A stretch of 47,058 nucleotides of DNA from Rahnella ecdela (GCF_019049625.1 NZ_JAFMOY010000105.1:1-47058); one strand, 5' to 3'; counted from the first letter of the stretch, positions 9,401 to 18,453 are shown. A program made the numbers and translations. The notes: generated by a model from the letters alone, not told the origin.

Positions 9401-10751
9401 GCCGTTCCGGCGTGATGTCACCACTCGCAATCAATTCCTGCTGTAGCTCAATCGCCAGAGCTGACAAGCGCGGAACCTTCATCAACGAAAGCATGGCGGT
9501 GCTAAAGTTCTCTCTGCTTAAATCATGTTCCTTGAGCAACGCATCAAGTTCACTGTCGTCAAAACGGTTTACCCGAATTTCGCTTGGTCTTGGGATCAAG
9601 GACCCGAGTTTTTGCAAATCATTCCAGTGGTCGGGCCAACAACTCATCAGAATAGAGATGCGATGGTTCCACTTGTCATCGAAAGCAGGCTGAATGAGGT
9701 CTGCCCAATCTTTTTTTTGCCAGTACTGATTTAATCCATCAATCATCAGCAAGATCTGTGGCCCGTCCGTTCTAAGTTTTACCCATTGCGCTATTCGACG
9801 TTGCCAGAACTGAACGCTGCCATGGCTAAGACGCTTTTCAAGAAACTGTGCAATTAATTCACTGAGCGAGCCTTGCCCAATCTCCTTTGCAGGTACAAAA
9901 AGGGTCAAGGGAAGATCAGCCGCGGCGTCGATCCGTGCGTGCCACCATGACAAAAATAGCCAAGTCTTGCCCAGCCCTTCATCCCCAAGCAGCACTGAGG
10001 GCTTACCTGATGCAACCCATTGATCAAGTTGCACTTCGTATCTTGGCCGAGGAATTCTAGCTCGACCTGGATCGAGTACATCATTGAACTTCCCCCCGAG
10101 TCTGCTGGCAGCATTACGGTCATTGCTCAGACCAGTAAGCATCCATTGCTTCATTGCCTCAGTCGCAGCTGCATAGCCGATATCAGGTGCAGTTAGCCGG
10201 CACTGGAGGCGAGCTGCTGCAGCAAGAAATTCTGGGTGAGATCGGATAGCCGCGGTTATTTCATTGATGTTATCAATACCGTTAAGGTGTCGTTTGAGCG
10301 CAGTTTTTGCCTGGATACACAGGACAGCAAGGTCGGGAAGTTGCCCAGGTTCGGTGGGCCAGTCGAGTATCAGTACGGTGATACCAAGCCCCTTCCCTAC
10401 TAGCGTTAGCTCTTCATTATCGGTAGCACTGATTGCTCTTGTTGCTGCAAGTATCCAAAGATCCGTTCCATTTTCGCTACGACTTGTTTCAAAAAGCTTG
10501 GCCTTTAGAGCATCCACTTTTAGGATTGTGTTTTCTCCGTAACGTTTTGCTTCAAGAGCAACTTCGAAGAGGTTTAATCCAAGCGAGCGAACATCCGACC
10601 CGCCTTGCGGCCCAGACTTAGCAAGTCCAAAATTAAATTTAGTCACTTCGACCAATATGTCGCGAAGCAATCCTTCAAAACCAAGCGAACCAGCAGGGTC
10701 TAATGAACGCAAGGCCTTAGCCAATTGTGACTTGGCATCATTAAATTCCAT
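6423..10751 (-). CDS. PD-(D/E)xK nuclease-STAND NTPase protein, putative anti-phage defence
   Basis: Start chosen at ATG 10751 (MEFNDAKSQL), because GAGG lies 6-7 bases upstream and the Mrr-like fold begins there; a longer frame to 10847 adds 32 residues of unlikely sequence. The protein has 1442 residues. Residues about 20-130 look like a restriction-endonuclease-type domain: E26, GGSDVR with D53, and EAKRY with E67 and K69. An NTPase follows, with Walker A LGDEGLGKTW (255-264) and Walker B ILLMIDG (333-339). The remainder is long helical sequence without a clear motif. This order (nuclease effector, STAND NTPase, helical sensor) matches Avs-like proteins, in which phage-protein binding assembles the NTPase and activates DNA cleavage; the role is inferred. 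No partner gene overlaps it. The HNH-NACHT gene lies downstream on the same strand, too far away for a simple operon. Confidence 0.75.
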   Translation of the reverse strand: MEFNDAKSQLAKALRSLDPAGSLGFEGLLRDILVEVTKFNFGLAKSGPQGGSDVRSLGLNLFEVALEAKRYGENTILKVDALKAKLFETSRSENGTDLWILAATRAISATDNEELTLVGKGLGITVLILDWPTEPGQLPDLAVLCIQAKTALKRHLNGIDNINEITAAIRSHPEFLAAAARLQCRLTAPDIGYAAATEAMKQWMLTGLSNDRNAASRLGGKFNDVLDPGRARIPRPRYEVQLDQWVASGKPSVLLGDEGLGKTWLFLSWWHARIDAAADLPLTLFVPAKEIGQGSLSELIAQFLEKRLSHGSVQFWQRRIAQWVKLRTDGPQILLMIDGLNQYWQKKDWADLIQPAFDDKWNHRISILMSCWPDHWNDLQKLGSLIPRPSEIRVNRFDDSELDALLKEHDLSRENFSTAMLSLMKVPRLSALAIELQQELIASGDITPERLAFEDWKHRIELRGAQLAISDAEFQMFITELGMQLRSSIDNTSLTRHSVIEQLGRDSGKDRADLLSTVAELISGQWLVPTGQANRFQVNPTLIPFALGMALAHQLKPTDGNATANDIIAEHIDPFSGQSLGVKILRAAVTTALLDNTVSRQVRRALLSRWISEQNFSSLDFEAFWRIIGLDVELVLQIVEEIWLGESSGSIVKDEIMIKGLANAYQFEAVAPLIEAKITYWLGLLWSDPLQGTVLGRIDQTSPNSLRRQEKTAANLDAWQQFEGREAFPAIELCGLGNPSWLSHRVFGIISLLPRARFIEAIAAWGISRAVMGSNSHFDELAWMLRLNRMDSVETRNKMLDLVDRLHETGHQLALDAARWLLEALADPQSENKRRQLNTSVGPISNTSGRRPIMPEDDILNPRVDVDPDKIKDTEHIRPADFDVDVTSSRKLLILARTNPNRLREVVGERVTGAERMTAVPLRQLLRQMRGFLTILNDDERNVLEAGIDFVLKENSPEIHKELNWWHARRLDLQLASRNGLAQLEFLLKEACDRRLMGSINIDLLNFTQDDIRSILGRFEIESNRETVLSWLMLFEEFADSSSIDGWSELPALLCHVDEEIAELAIGLSAYSTNPVVYNIIANSNWTANNVTNRKQRYNRSVALLNASMALKRPELLERADKEIMAFWLQREPDNPDAIRSYENYIRGAIDGLHSPGRSINIDPLINHKPAVATLLDRVDEDFWCWLEQKIKNEIRVSSVDLMAAFPLLVMAEALMSRRPELGLILWDNFKKAMKDDSFKITGMACLPFIALNDIADVARNKALMDVVNDQDIADLLNQIEDHGQTAWLVDKVLELVSSGDTESLAMSATLLGFANESQRVELAWGEVEKRIPCGGWLEDVYKTSRQNFERNRWARHWFNCYIQATTDSEAIAAHLLLGATMDKRARLWLKRCRLKVLKLSLRKYWDLNMDLLNSASKKRRTKLKDSLFWTKTMKQTQWPWL

Positions 10752-11693
10752 TCTTTGCCTCATGAAACGTTTTGAGTATCGCAGAACAATCAAGAATACA
10801 GCTATAGAGATGAACGCCCGGCGTTGATAGCATCGATTTCCCATCATGAATGATGTTGCAGCACCAATCAGGATCCGTTCTCGATGTTCGCTTTTAGCTT
10901 TGAGTTCAAATGATCAATGCAACACACTGGTTAAATCGCTTTGCGGGTGATTCATATTCTAGCGTTTTTCTCGGTCTCTCGGTGAGCTATGGGTCAACAC
11001 TATAGAATCTTTGTTGGCAATGAATTGATAAGTCAGTTCCTTTTGGAAAATACTGTCTGAGTAACCTGTTCGTGTTTTCATTTGATCCACGTTGCTAAGG
11101 AGATTGAGATCACAAAAATGGACCTGAATGTCTGTGGTTACAGTAAATAGGGTGTAGTTGGTCATTTAAGAGCCCCGGTCCTAGGTTAATATTTTATACG
11201 ATTCAGCAGGTAATTCTTGGAATTGTTTGATGAGCGCAGATAGACGGTCGCAGTCTTGTAATCAATGATTTTGGCCAGCATAACAAAGAGACCATGGCAT
11301 TCTATTAGATTGATAAGTATTAGTTTTTAGAACCCTGTATCAGGTCGACTTCCAGTGATCGGGTATGGCTATGCTTGCAACATAAAGTGGTCTTTCGCAG
11401 ATGGATATCGGATCCGGGATTGGCTCTAATCCTTTCCCTTTAAGCGATGTTGCTCAGGGAGCAAATCTGATGCACTTTTCTGCAATGATTTTCACAATGC
11501 GGGCTTTCCAACACTTGCAAGGCTAAAACCTAAGGGTATTATCCCATAGTGAGTTGTCAGCATTTGCTACACGATATAACTTTCAACCTCCGTGCCAGTG
11601 AGTCTCGCGGCTGATTGTCGAAGGGCTCTTGAGAATTTATTAGCGATCTACCTAATGCTGAGTTTTGCCGCCAGCCCTCCGGATATATCCTTT
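10752..11693. other. 0.94-kb divergent gap between the PD-(D/E)xK gene and the 1238-residue gene
   Basis: Lies between divergent large genes and should hold promoters for both. I see no gene with convincing codon content; a 68-codon minus-strand frame (10959-11165) has no ribosome site or motif. If the following plus-strand gene was once longer, its lost 5' part would have been here, but I found no recognisable NTPase or protease remnant. Confidence 0.35.
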
Positions 11694-11793
11694 CGTTAAG
11701 GTTAAGAGATAACTGGTGCAGTTTTCGAGTGGGAGGAGGATACCGTTAAGGTTAAGAGATAACTGGTGCAGTTTTCGAGTGGGAGGAGGATAC
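11694..11793 (+). repeat. 50-bp perfect tandem duplication
   Basis: Two head-to-tail copies (11694-11743 and 11744-11793), each starting CGTTAAGGTTAAGAGATAAC and ending GGGAGGAGGATAC. Each copy carries a strong Shine-Dalgarno-like GGGAGGAGG and a GTG. The duplication sits at the 5' end of the 1238-residue open frame and puts an in-frame TAA just upstream of its GTG. Confidence 0.95.
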
Positions 11794-14700
11794 CCACCAT
11801 TTTGCTAGATAACTTGACGCGTGAGAATGTGAGCCTTGTACTCAAGGAAAAAATTGTGGAAGGATTTGAAGAAGTCCCCCCGTTAGACGGAATGTTTGCA
11901 CCGTTAGATGTTCGCAGCGAGCTTAAACAGGCGTTCGTACGATGGCTGCCCAGACCCTACTACACCCGCGTCGCTCTTGGATCAGGAGAAAAGGTGAATG
12001 AGCTGGATCTGCTTAGCCTGTGCGAACATTGGCGCCTGGAGTATCCCGGAGAAGCGAAAGACCTGGCAAAAAGCTGGGACGAATCAGAAGAACGGAAGGC
12101 TGATGATGGTCCGTTTTTCGACGAACTCGTCCGCTTGGGCTGGATTTTCTTTGATGGTGGCCGCTGGATCATGCAGGGAACCCCACTGGGGACACTTTAT
12201 CTCATCAACTACCCGAGCCCGAGTACAAAAATCTTTCTTGAGGGTCTCAGCACGCCCCGACTTATTGCAAAGACTGACCAGCAACCGACGGCGGTTCTTG
12301 CTCTCGTAGAGAAAATTCTGGCTGAGTTTTGGCTTGAGCAGTACGTTCCGATTGAAAATCCGGAGTGGTTCCTGAGTCGATTATGGGAACGACTTTGCCC
12401 TGCCGAGCCTATTAATACTGAAAATGATGTGACTTCATTGCAAGCGCCCGTGTCTGAAAATAGGGCTTCATTAAAAGATGCCAATACTGACGCTGTGGAC
12501 TGTGCTTTCCTTGAGTGGACAGCATGGTGCCATGTCATTAGAGGTTATGGTAAATGGGAACGTCAATGGTCGCTCTCACAGCAGCGATTCTGTCGTGAGG
12601 CGGCGCACCGCGCCCTGGCTCGTCAAACACTGTGGAACGGGTGGGACTGTGATCTTGCTCGTTATGTAAAGGTACTGCAGGAAACATATGCGATCCCTCT
12701 GAACCAAGTGCGATTCGCAAGCAGTGCGGGAAAGGCGCCACCGCGTACCATAGTTGCAAGGGCCGGCTGGCTTGCAAGTCGCGAAGTCGAACACCTCATG
12801 ATGGAGCGGCTCATGATGCAACGGTACGGTCCGAATATGGTCAACTTTGCGTTTGGTCTGCTATGTTCCGAACTTGAAAAGACCGATATTGGGCCAAACA
12901 TCATGACTGCAGCTGATGCAATTCTGTCTTATGCGGTGAATCATCCTATGGCTTTGTTGCAACTCCGGTTCCGTGTCGATTCCGATCCTGGGCTGCTGGT
13001 CGATATGCTTTTATACCGGCCAACTGCATGCCTGGCGGCCAAATGGACTATTGAGTGGCAGCCAAAATCGGGTCGCAACAATGATCTTAACAGAGGCCGT
13101 GAAGCTCAAACCAAAGCATTTGCGGTACAGGATTCCCTGTCGGTCATTGCTTATCATTTAAACGAGAGTTCGATAAGTCTTGAGGAGTGCGCCTCTTTGA
13201 TTACCTGGTGCTATACCGGTAGCACGGACATCGAACGAGCCATTGCAGATCCCAGGCGGCCCGTTGGGCGCCAGCTTCTGGGGATGCTCGCCAAGCAAAA
13301 TGAACAAGTTCAAGCTGAAGTGTTACGACACCTCGTGGACCAGGCTTCCTATGAGAACAATGTGCCCCGGGCATGTTTTTCCGGCGTACTTGATGGGATG
13401 AATAGCCTCCCACTAGTGACGGATGCAGCAATAGTGCCTGTTATTGCACTCTACTCAGATTTTGCGCGCAAGCAGCACCTGGATTGGACAGACGTTACAG
13501 GGTTATCGTCAAACATGGCCGGGCGCCTCGTTGCGGCTGCGTGCGCGCAAGCCGCATCTGACCGTGATGCATTTCTAATTCCATTTGACGGCATGACGCT
13601 TATTCATGAGGCGTCGCGTGATAAGAAACCCACAGTCCGCTCCTCTGTTGCCCGGACCATGAGAATACACGTACGACTGCTCGCACGTGCTGTATCGGGC
13701 TGGCCTTACGAAACCATACCTTCAGTGTTCTGCGACGTGCTTAAAAAACTTATTTTACGCAGTATTATTGAGCATGATGAAAAAGGGCGAATTGGCGCCC
13801 TTACGGACAGGTATAGCCCCAAACACTTTCTGAATCGGGAAGCGGGGCCACCTGCGCAGGATCTTGCCTCCGCGTGGCGTAAACTGGACAAAAGTAATCA
13901 GGAAGACTTGTTGCAGGTATTTGCACAATCCGACGATCCCGTGCTTCTCGCCGAGCTTTGTCAGTACCTGCCTGCCATGGCAAAGCCCGGTCTCAAATCA
14001 AGATTGCGACAACTCAAGCCAGGTGAAGCATCAACGTTCTGGACCTGGCCCGAACTACACCATCGTATTGAAACCTTGTTGGTCGCTGGGGAAGATGAAC
14101 TTGCCCGGGAGCATCTGGAAGATGTCAGGCAGGAGTTAGACAGAGCGCCACAGCAGTACCGGCTTGCCCTTTTTGCTCTGGAGCTCCAACTGTTTTTAAA
14201 AGAGGAGAATTGGACCGTACTGGATAGTATGACTCTCCCATCGACGCTGGATGCGGCGACAGAGCGGCAAGCCCATGATCTGCTGGACTTCTACAGGGCG
14301 ACCTCCCAGCTTTTACGCCCTGGTGGCAATCTTGCCAGTGCCCGGACTGCGCTTCAGCGTCTTTCATCACAACCGGGAGCAAGCCCAACATACAGAGATA
14401 ACTATTTTGCTGCCGCTATTCAACAGATTATTGGATCCACTCTTCACCCCCTGAGCGAGACGGACAAGGTGACCGGAGAGCGTCTGCTTGGTGAAATTAA
14501 CAACGCTGTTGCTGCGGATAACAAGCTTGCAAGTAACTCGTTGCTTGCCAATCGTGCACATCTCTTACTAGCCTTACAAAGGCCTGCGGCGGCGCTGGAA
14601 AGCGTAGCTAAACGTCGCAGTGAAGTGCGAAGCTCAGAGTTAGAAATGGTCGTCGTACTTGCAAAATACGAGATGGGGCATCAAGACGAGGCGATGGCAA

Positions 14701-15482
14701 TACTTGATACGGCCATTCAAGAATTCGAGACGGACAAGCGTCTTGTCTTTTTGAAGGAGGACCTACAGGCGGGTACCCCTGCTCCCAGTGTCACTTCTAC
14801 ATCGGTTGCTGTTGACTCTGTTTCATCTATACGTGCCGCCTTACAGCAGTTGTCTCAGCTCCCGATTTCTCAGGTCGGAGACATTCTCGGTCCACCAGGG
14901 CTTGGTTTCCGTGGATATCTTATACGAGAAGTATCCAAAGCCGTGGCATCACTTCAACGTATAGCAGGGATGCTCCGCGACAGGAAAAATTCAGCGGATG
15001 AAGCAAGGATCGAGAATGACCTTAACAGTGCAGTGCGAGAGATTCTAAGCGCCTCCCTCGCGTTAGCTAAATGGGATGTTGCTGACCAGTCTCTCGGTGG
15101 AACAACGGCAAACGGAAATCCCGGCGAGAGAGACGCGGTCATTCGGGTGTCGGGACAAGAAATATCTGTTTATGAAGCACTCGTTTGTAAAGGGTTAGAC
15201 AGGACAAACATCAAGAAGCATTTCGACAAGCTGTTGGCATACGGAACTTGCGATATCTATTTTCACGTTATTTACTCGTACGCACAGGATGTGAAACCCC
15301 TCCTTGATTATGTCAGGAGAATGCTTGAGCATGAAATTTTACCATCGCTCTCATACCGTGGTTGCGAGGCATTGACGCCTCCTAATTTTGAGACAAGCGG
15401 CTATTTAGCGACCTATAGCGTCGACCATCGGGAAATAGCTGTAGTGTTCCTGATTGCTGACCTTAAAATCCGTACCGCCTGA
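11766..15482 (+). CDS. Large helical-repeat protein of unknown function in defence block (5' end uncertain)
   Basis: An open frame of 1238 codons from GTG 11766. The start is unsettled: the GTG lies inside a tandem duplication, while the strong AGGAGG at 11784-11789 would serve an ATT (11799) or TTG (11802) start instead. I do not recognise the protein. Residues about 15-150 look winged-helix-like, as is often seen after an NTPase core. Residues about 150-1000 are long helical, partly TPR-like sequence (for example near ARAHLEDVRQELD). Residues about 1020-1238 form a separate C-terminal domain containing GQEISVYEALVCKGLDR. There is no intact Walker A: GPPGLGF near residue 1042 lacks the GKT/S. 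The missing NTPase and odd start suggest a 5'-truncated STAND-type protein; this is inference. An MBL-fold gene follows 1.2 kb downstream on the same strand. Confidence 0.55.
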   Translation: MQFSSGRRIPTILLDNLTRENVSLVLKEKIVEGFEEVPPLDGMFAPLDVRSELKQAFVRWLPRPYYTRVALGSGEKVNELDLLSLCEHWRLEYPGEAKDLAKSWDESEERKADDGPFFDELVRLGWIFFDGGRWIMQGTPLGTLYLINYPSPSTKIFLEGLSTPRLIAKTDQQPTAVLALVEKILAEFWLEQYVPIENPEWFLSRLWERLCPAEPINTENDVTSLQAPVSENRASLKDANTDAVDCAFLEWTAWCHVIRGYGKWERQWSLSQQRFCREAAHRALARQTLWNGWDCDLARYVKVLQETYAIPLNQVRFASSAGKAPPRTIVARAGWLASREVEHLMMERLMMQRYGPNMVNFAFGLLCSELEKTDIGPNIMTAADAILSYAVNHPMALLQLRFRVDSDPGLLVDMLLYRPTACLAAKWTIEWQPKSGRNNDLNRGREAQTKAFAVQDSLSVIAYHLNESSISLEECASLITWCYTGSTDIERAIADPRRPVGRQLLGMLAKQNEQVQAEVLRHLVDQASYENNVPRACFSGVLDGMNSLPLVTDAAIVPVIALYSDFARKQHLDWTDVTGLSSNMAGRLVAAACAQAASDRDAFLIPFDGMTLIHEASRDKKPTVRSSVARTMRIHVRLLARAVSGWPYETIPSVFCDVLKKLILRSIIEHDEKGRIGALTDRYSPKHFLNREAGPPAQDLASAWRKLDKSNQEDLLQVFAQSDDPVLLAELCQYLPAMAKPGLKSRLRQLKPGEASTFWTWPELHHRIETLLVAGEDELAREHLEDVRQELDRAPQQYRLALFALELQLFLKEENWTVLDSMTLPSTLDAATERQAHDLLDFYRATSQLLRPGGNLASARTALQRLSSQPGASPTYRDNYFAAAIQQIIGSTLHPLSETDKVTGERLLGEINNAVAADNKLASNSLLANRAHLLLALQRPAAALESVAKRRSEVRSSELEMVVVLAKYEMGHQDEAMAILDTAIQEFETDKRLVFLKEDLQAGTPAPSVTSTSVAVDSVSSIRAALQQLSQLPISQVGDILGPPGLGFRGYLIREVSKAVASLQRIAGMLRDRKNSADEARIENDLNSAVREILSASLALAKWDVADQSLGGTTANGNPGERDAVIRVSGQEISVYEALVCKGLDRTNIKKHFDKLLAYGTCDIYFHVIYSYAQDVKPLLDYVRRMLEHEILPSLSYRGCEALTPPNFETSGYLATYSVDHREIAVVFLIADLKIRTA

Positions 15483-15702
15483 GCAGGTGCTGAGGATTCA
15501 AACGGTCACTGAAACGCCCTATTGATATGCGACTGATGGAGGAGTGGTGTGGTAAGTGTTGTGAAATTATTGATCATAGATATAACTCTAGGGGAGGTAG
15601 CATTAAAATACTCACTGCTTGAACCTAACCGTCAGCCAAGTAATATTTCGCGCAGAATGACACCCCTAATGTTTGTGCTGGGTAAGCCGATGAATATTAG
15701 GT

Positions 15703-16283
15703 TCATTCTTTGTTTAAGTGCTCTTGCGGGGTTTTCCACTCCAGCAACCTTTCAATCGCCGAATCCTCTGACAGGAACTGGCGAGCCAGTTGCAGCCGTT
15801 CGATAACCTGCACCTTCTGCTGTACATCAAGCGTTGCCGTATCAGATTCTGCTTCGTGAAAAAACTGTTCCAGCCGTTTGTTTTCAGCCCACTGAACCAT
15901 AATAGATTTAAGCTCGGTACGGCTGGCACGGTAAGCTTCCACTTCCCGGCCTATCCGCTCATTTTCAAGATATATGGCGAATTCCCGATCACGCTGGACA
16001 CACCACTCCTCAGCTTAGATTCTGGCCTCTTATAGCTGCTTTGAAATTAGCGGAGCAGCCTTCTGCATCGCAGAAATCATATTATGGATCTGGCTAATAA
16101 CCCACACTGTTTTGTTTGCCGGAACTGAACCAGCCATTCGGCGGAAGAATAAGGCGAGTAAAGTTGCAACAGAAATCGCCCGGTAGGTATACGTTCAGCG
16201 GACTCGCGCCAGATCAAGTGGTAAAGCGTTTCCCGATCCTAGGGTAAATTCTGTGCGGCATCGTGTGGATTAATCTCTGACAT
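15703..16283 (-). pseudogene. Decayed hypothetical gene
   Basis: On the minus strand an ATG at 16283 with AGGGGAG upstream begins [14 protein letters not shown], followed at once by a TAG and later by more stops and frameshifts (LYHLIWRESAERIP...). The last 79 codons, from 15942 to 15703, are open and helical (RLEQFFHEAESDTATLDVQQ). The parts read as one former protein of about 190 residues. I do not recognise the family; the style is that of mobile-element hypothetical genes. It lies between the 1238-residue gene and the MBL gene and probably marks a recombination junction. Confidence 0.55.
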
Positions 16284-16668
16284 TGAGTCTCCCCTCCTTT
16301 GGCCTACATTATCAGAAATCTTTGCCTGTGTTGGTGATTGAAAGAAATCTGACCTGCTTTCCATTGATTAGCGCACCATGGTTTTAGAAATGTCCATTTC
16401 ATGCTGACAGTTGGAAATCCCTTTGAAGCAGCTTTGAGCGAACAACGGACATTCCTGTTACCCCTTTGTGTGAGTTAAAAGGGAGCAGGTCAGCGTTTAA
16501 AGCCTAACTTCATGCCTCTGGTGGCGAGGTGGTTATTTGGCGCACTCATGCAGAGCTGAAATTCTAAATTATCATTTAATAATGACGGAGAACTGCCGAT
16601 AATATTCAAATATCGAGCAGGAAACAGGTACGCTTAAACATAACTGCATCCAAATTTAAGGAAGAAAA
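16284..16668. other. Gap upstream of MBL-fold gene
   Basis: No gene seen. The last 100 bases are AT-rich and end in AAGGAAGAAAA, a good ribosome site for the MBL gene at 16669. A promoter is likely here, but I could not choose one with confidence. Confidence 0.4.
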
Positions 16669-17931
16669 ATGACATCGCTTATAGTGAATCAAAAATTTCA
16701 CTCAGTAGGGAATGGCACTTTTAAATCAGGTAGTGTTGTACGCCAGGATACAAGAGAGGCTTTCCTATGGGTTTATGATTGTGGCTCCACAAGCATGACT
16801 ACGCTAAACCGCGTATTAGGGGCAATAACCCGGCGCGGATGGCCAGAATCCATTGATATGCTAGTGCTATCGCATTTCGATGATGATCATGTTAACGGCG
16901 TCGAAGAGATTCTGAGGTACTGTCGCGTTAAAACACTTGTCCTCCCATTTTCAGAATGGACGCAGACCGTGCGCGAAATTTCGGTTATGGGCAAAAAGGG
17001 TACTTCACCGTCAACAGCGCTCATGCAACTCAATCCCGTTAAATGGCTGGCATCAAGAAATTTTGATGCTCGTGTTGAAGAGATTGTACTGATTCAGGGG
17101 GGATCAGATTCTTCACCTGTTCCCTATGGTGACGATGCGCCTGAACCGGAACCGAGAGATTTTCAGCGAGACGATGATGTCAGACGTTTCAGTCAGAATT
17201 ACTTTTCTTTCGGTTCTGCTATGTCCGGCACTTCAAGGATTCGAATTCTCCGCCATGGTCGCTCTATTCAGGCCTTAAACAGGGATTTTGAGTTCGTCTT
17301 TTATAATGCAGAAAAAGACTTTGCCGCCCTAGGGTTGATTGAACAGCGAAGCGGACAGTGGTATGCAAAACACTCAGGCAGTCTCTTATCTGATGTCAAA
17401 ACAGATATTCAGAGCACCATCATGAGTATTAACCTACACCAACCGTTATCGACAATGCCTGCAGGCTGGAGGAAAACTCTGAAGAATTGCTACGAAAACC
17501 ATTTTGGTCACTCTGGCAAGGCTAAAAATAATATTTCGCTATGTATGTATTCTGCACCTATCAGAGCAACACCCTGTCAATTTCATGTGAGAGATTATCA
17601 TCGCGTTATCTTGCATGCGAAGAAGCCGACTGTTCGGCTGGCCACACTCTGTACTGGCGATATTCGTCTTACTTCATCAGTGATTTCAGATATCCAAAAC
17701 CATCTGGGAACGCAACGCTGGGACAGAATTGGCTTGGTGCAGGTTCCTCACCATGGCTCTCAACATTCGTGGGAACCAGGTAATGCAGGCTTACTGGCTC
17801 CTGCGCAATTTGTACATTGCGCATCGGGCACAAAGCACCACCCACATCCACTCGTGCAGGCAGATCTCAGCAGTTCTGTTGTGCATACCGCAGACCGTAA
17901 ACAAAGTGTATATGTTCGCTACAGGCTTTAA
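16669..17931 (+). CDS. ComEC-like metallo-beta-lactamase-fold hydrolase, putative defence partner
   Basis: 420 residues with AAGGAAG spaced correctly before ATG 16669. The MBL metal site is SHFDDDHVNG (H69, D71, D73, H74), after a strand containing VYDCGS. Near the C-terminus is VPHHGSQHS, the motif shared with the hydrolase part of ComEC, followed by a His-rich HHPHP. There are no membrane segments, so it is a soluble stand-alone hydrolase; the substrate (nucleic acid or nucleotide) cannot be told from sequence. MBL proteins of this kind occur beside STAND proteins in some Avs systems. Here it follows the 1238-residue gene on the same strand after a 1.2-kb gap with a pseudogene, so a functional link is only a suggestion. 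Confidence 0.75.
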   Translation: MTSLIVNQKFHSVGNGTFKSGSVVRQDTREAFLWVYDCGSTSMTTLNRVLGAITRRGWPESIDMLVLSHFDDDHVNGVEEILRYCRVKTLVLPFSEWTQTVREISVMGKKGTSPSTALMQLNPVKWLASRNFDARVEEIVLIQGGSDSSPVPYGDDAPEPEPRDFQRDDDVRRFSQNYFSFGSAMSGTSRIRILRHGRSIQALNRDFEFVFYNAEKDFAALGLIEQRSGQWYAKHSGSLLSDVKTDIQSTIMSINLHQPLSTMPAGWRKTLKNCYENHFGHSGKAKNNISLCMYSAPIRATPCQFHVRDYHRVILHAKKPTVRLATLCTGDIRLTSSVISDIQNHLGTQRWDRIGLVQVPHHGSQHSWEPGNAGLLAPAQFVHCASGTKHHPHPLVQADLSSSVVHTADRKQSVYVRYRL

Positions 17932-18134
17932 TGAAAGGGGGGAATCCACCTCTGAAGGTCTATGACGGAGTAGTCCTTATCCAAATGTTCCCGTGATAAC
18001 GATACCTTGTGACCTGCATCCCGTTGATCCAACGAAATGTTAATAGCTACTTCCGCTTCTGGCACGAAGTGGACGAGCTAACTGAGCTGCGGGTATGCTG
18101 TGAGCGGGGAGCGGACATTTACATATTTGTTCAG

Positions 18135-18160
18135 GTGGCCAAATTCAGTGCGCTACTACA
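18135..18160 (-). repeat. IS end, copy 2
   Basis: GTGGCCAAATTCAGTG followed by CGCTACTACA, matching the IS end at 873-898 except for three bases and in the same orientation. No transposase of that element remains to its left. The two copies bracket the whole putative defence block. Confidence 0.7.
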
Positions 18161-18169
18161 GTAAGAGCC

Positions 18170-18330
18170 ATTGTACGGCCACCTTTGGCATTCAGAAAGT
18201 TGCGGATCGTGTCGCACCTGGCAAGTTTCAGTTGTTACAGACTGGCCCACCGTATAATCAGTTCACACAACAGTAAACTACCCCGATGTGAGAACCACTC
18301 CAGGGGCTGAGGATAATATTGTTGACACGC
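18170..18330 (-). pseudogene. IS110-family transposase fragment
   Basis: The minus strand reads YYPQPLEWFSHRGSLLLCEL then ARCDTIRNFLNAKGGRT, an internal part of an IS110 transposase, with a stop after RWASL. The same segment, less damaged, is at about 46.25-46.48 kb, so this is a diverged second copy. Confidence 0.7.
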
Positions 18331-18354
18331 GCCCCGTATGAGCCCCATTCATAA

Positions 18355-18453
18355 TCAGGAATAACCGGCTTCATTCTGGCTGCATATTCTGGCAACCGGC
18401 AGATTTTTGGCAAAGTCGTAAGGCGTCATCCAGCCCCGTGCAGAATGGGGTTT
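18355..18453 (-). pseudogene. IS3-family OrfB, 3' fragment
   Basis: The minus strand reads KPHSARGWMTPYDFAKNLPV and ends at a stop at 18355-18357. The PHSA...TP..FA motif is the usual C-terminal end of IS3-family integrase-type transposases. Only 32 codons remain. Confidence 0.6.

Noticed and set aside
14885-14915. GPPGLGFRG as a Walker A motif
   Set aside because: It lacks the GK(S/T) end, lies near the C-terminus, and no Walker B follows at a suitable distance.
11766-17931. Calling the 1238-residue protein and the MBL protein a type I Avs system
   Set aside because: No P-loop or protease is visible in the 1238-residue protein, the gene order is not one I know for that type, and a pseudogene lies between. 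Kept only as a hypothesis.
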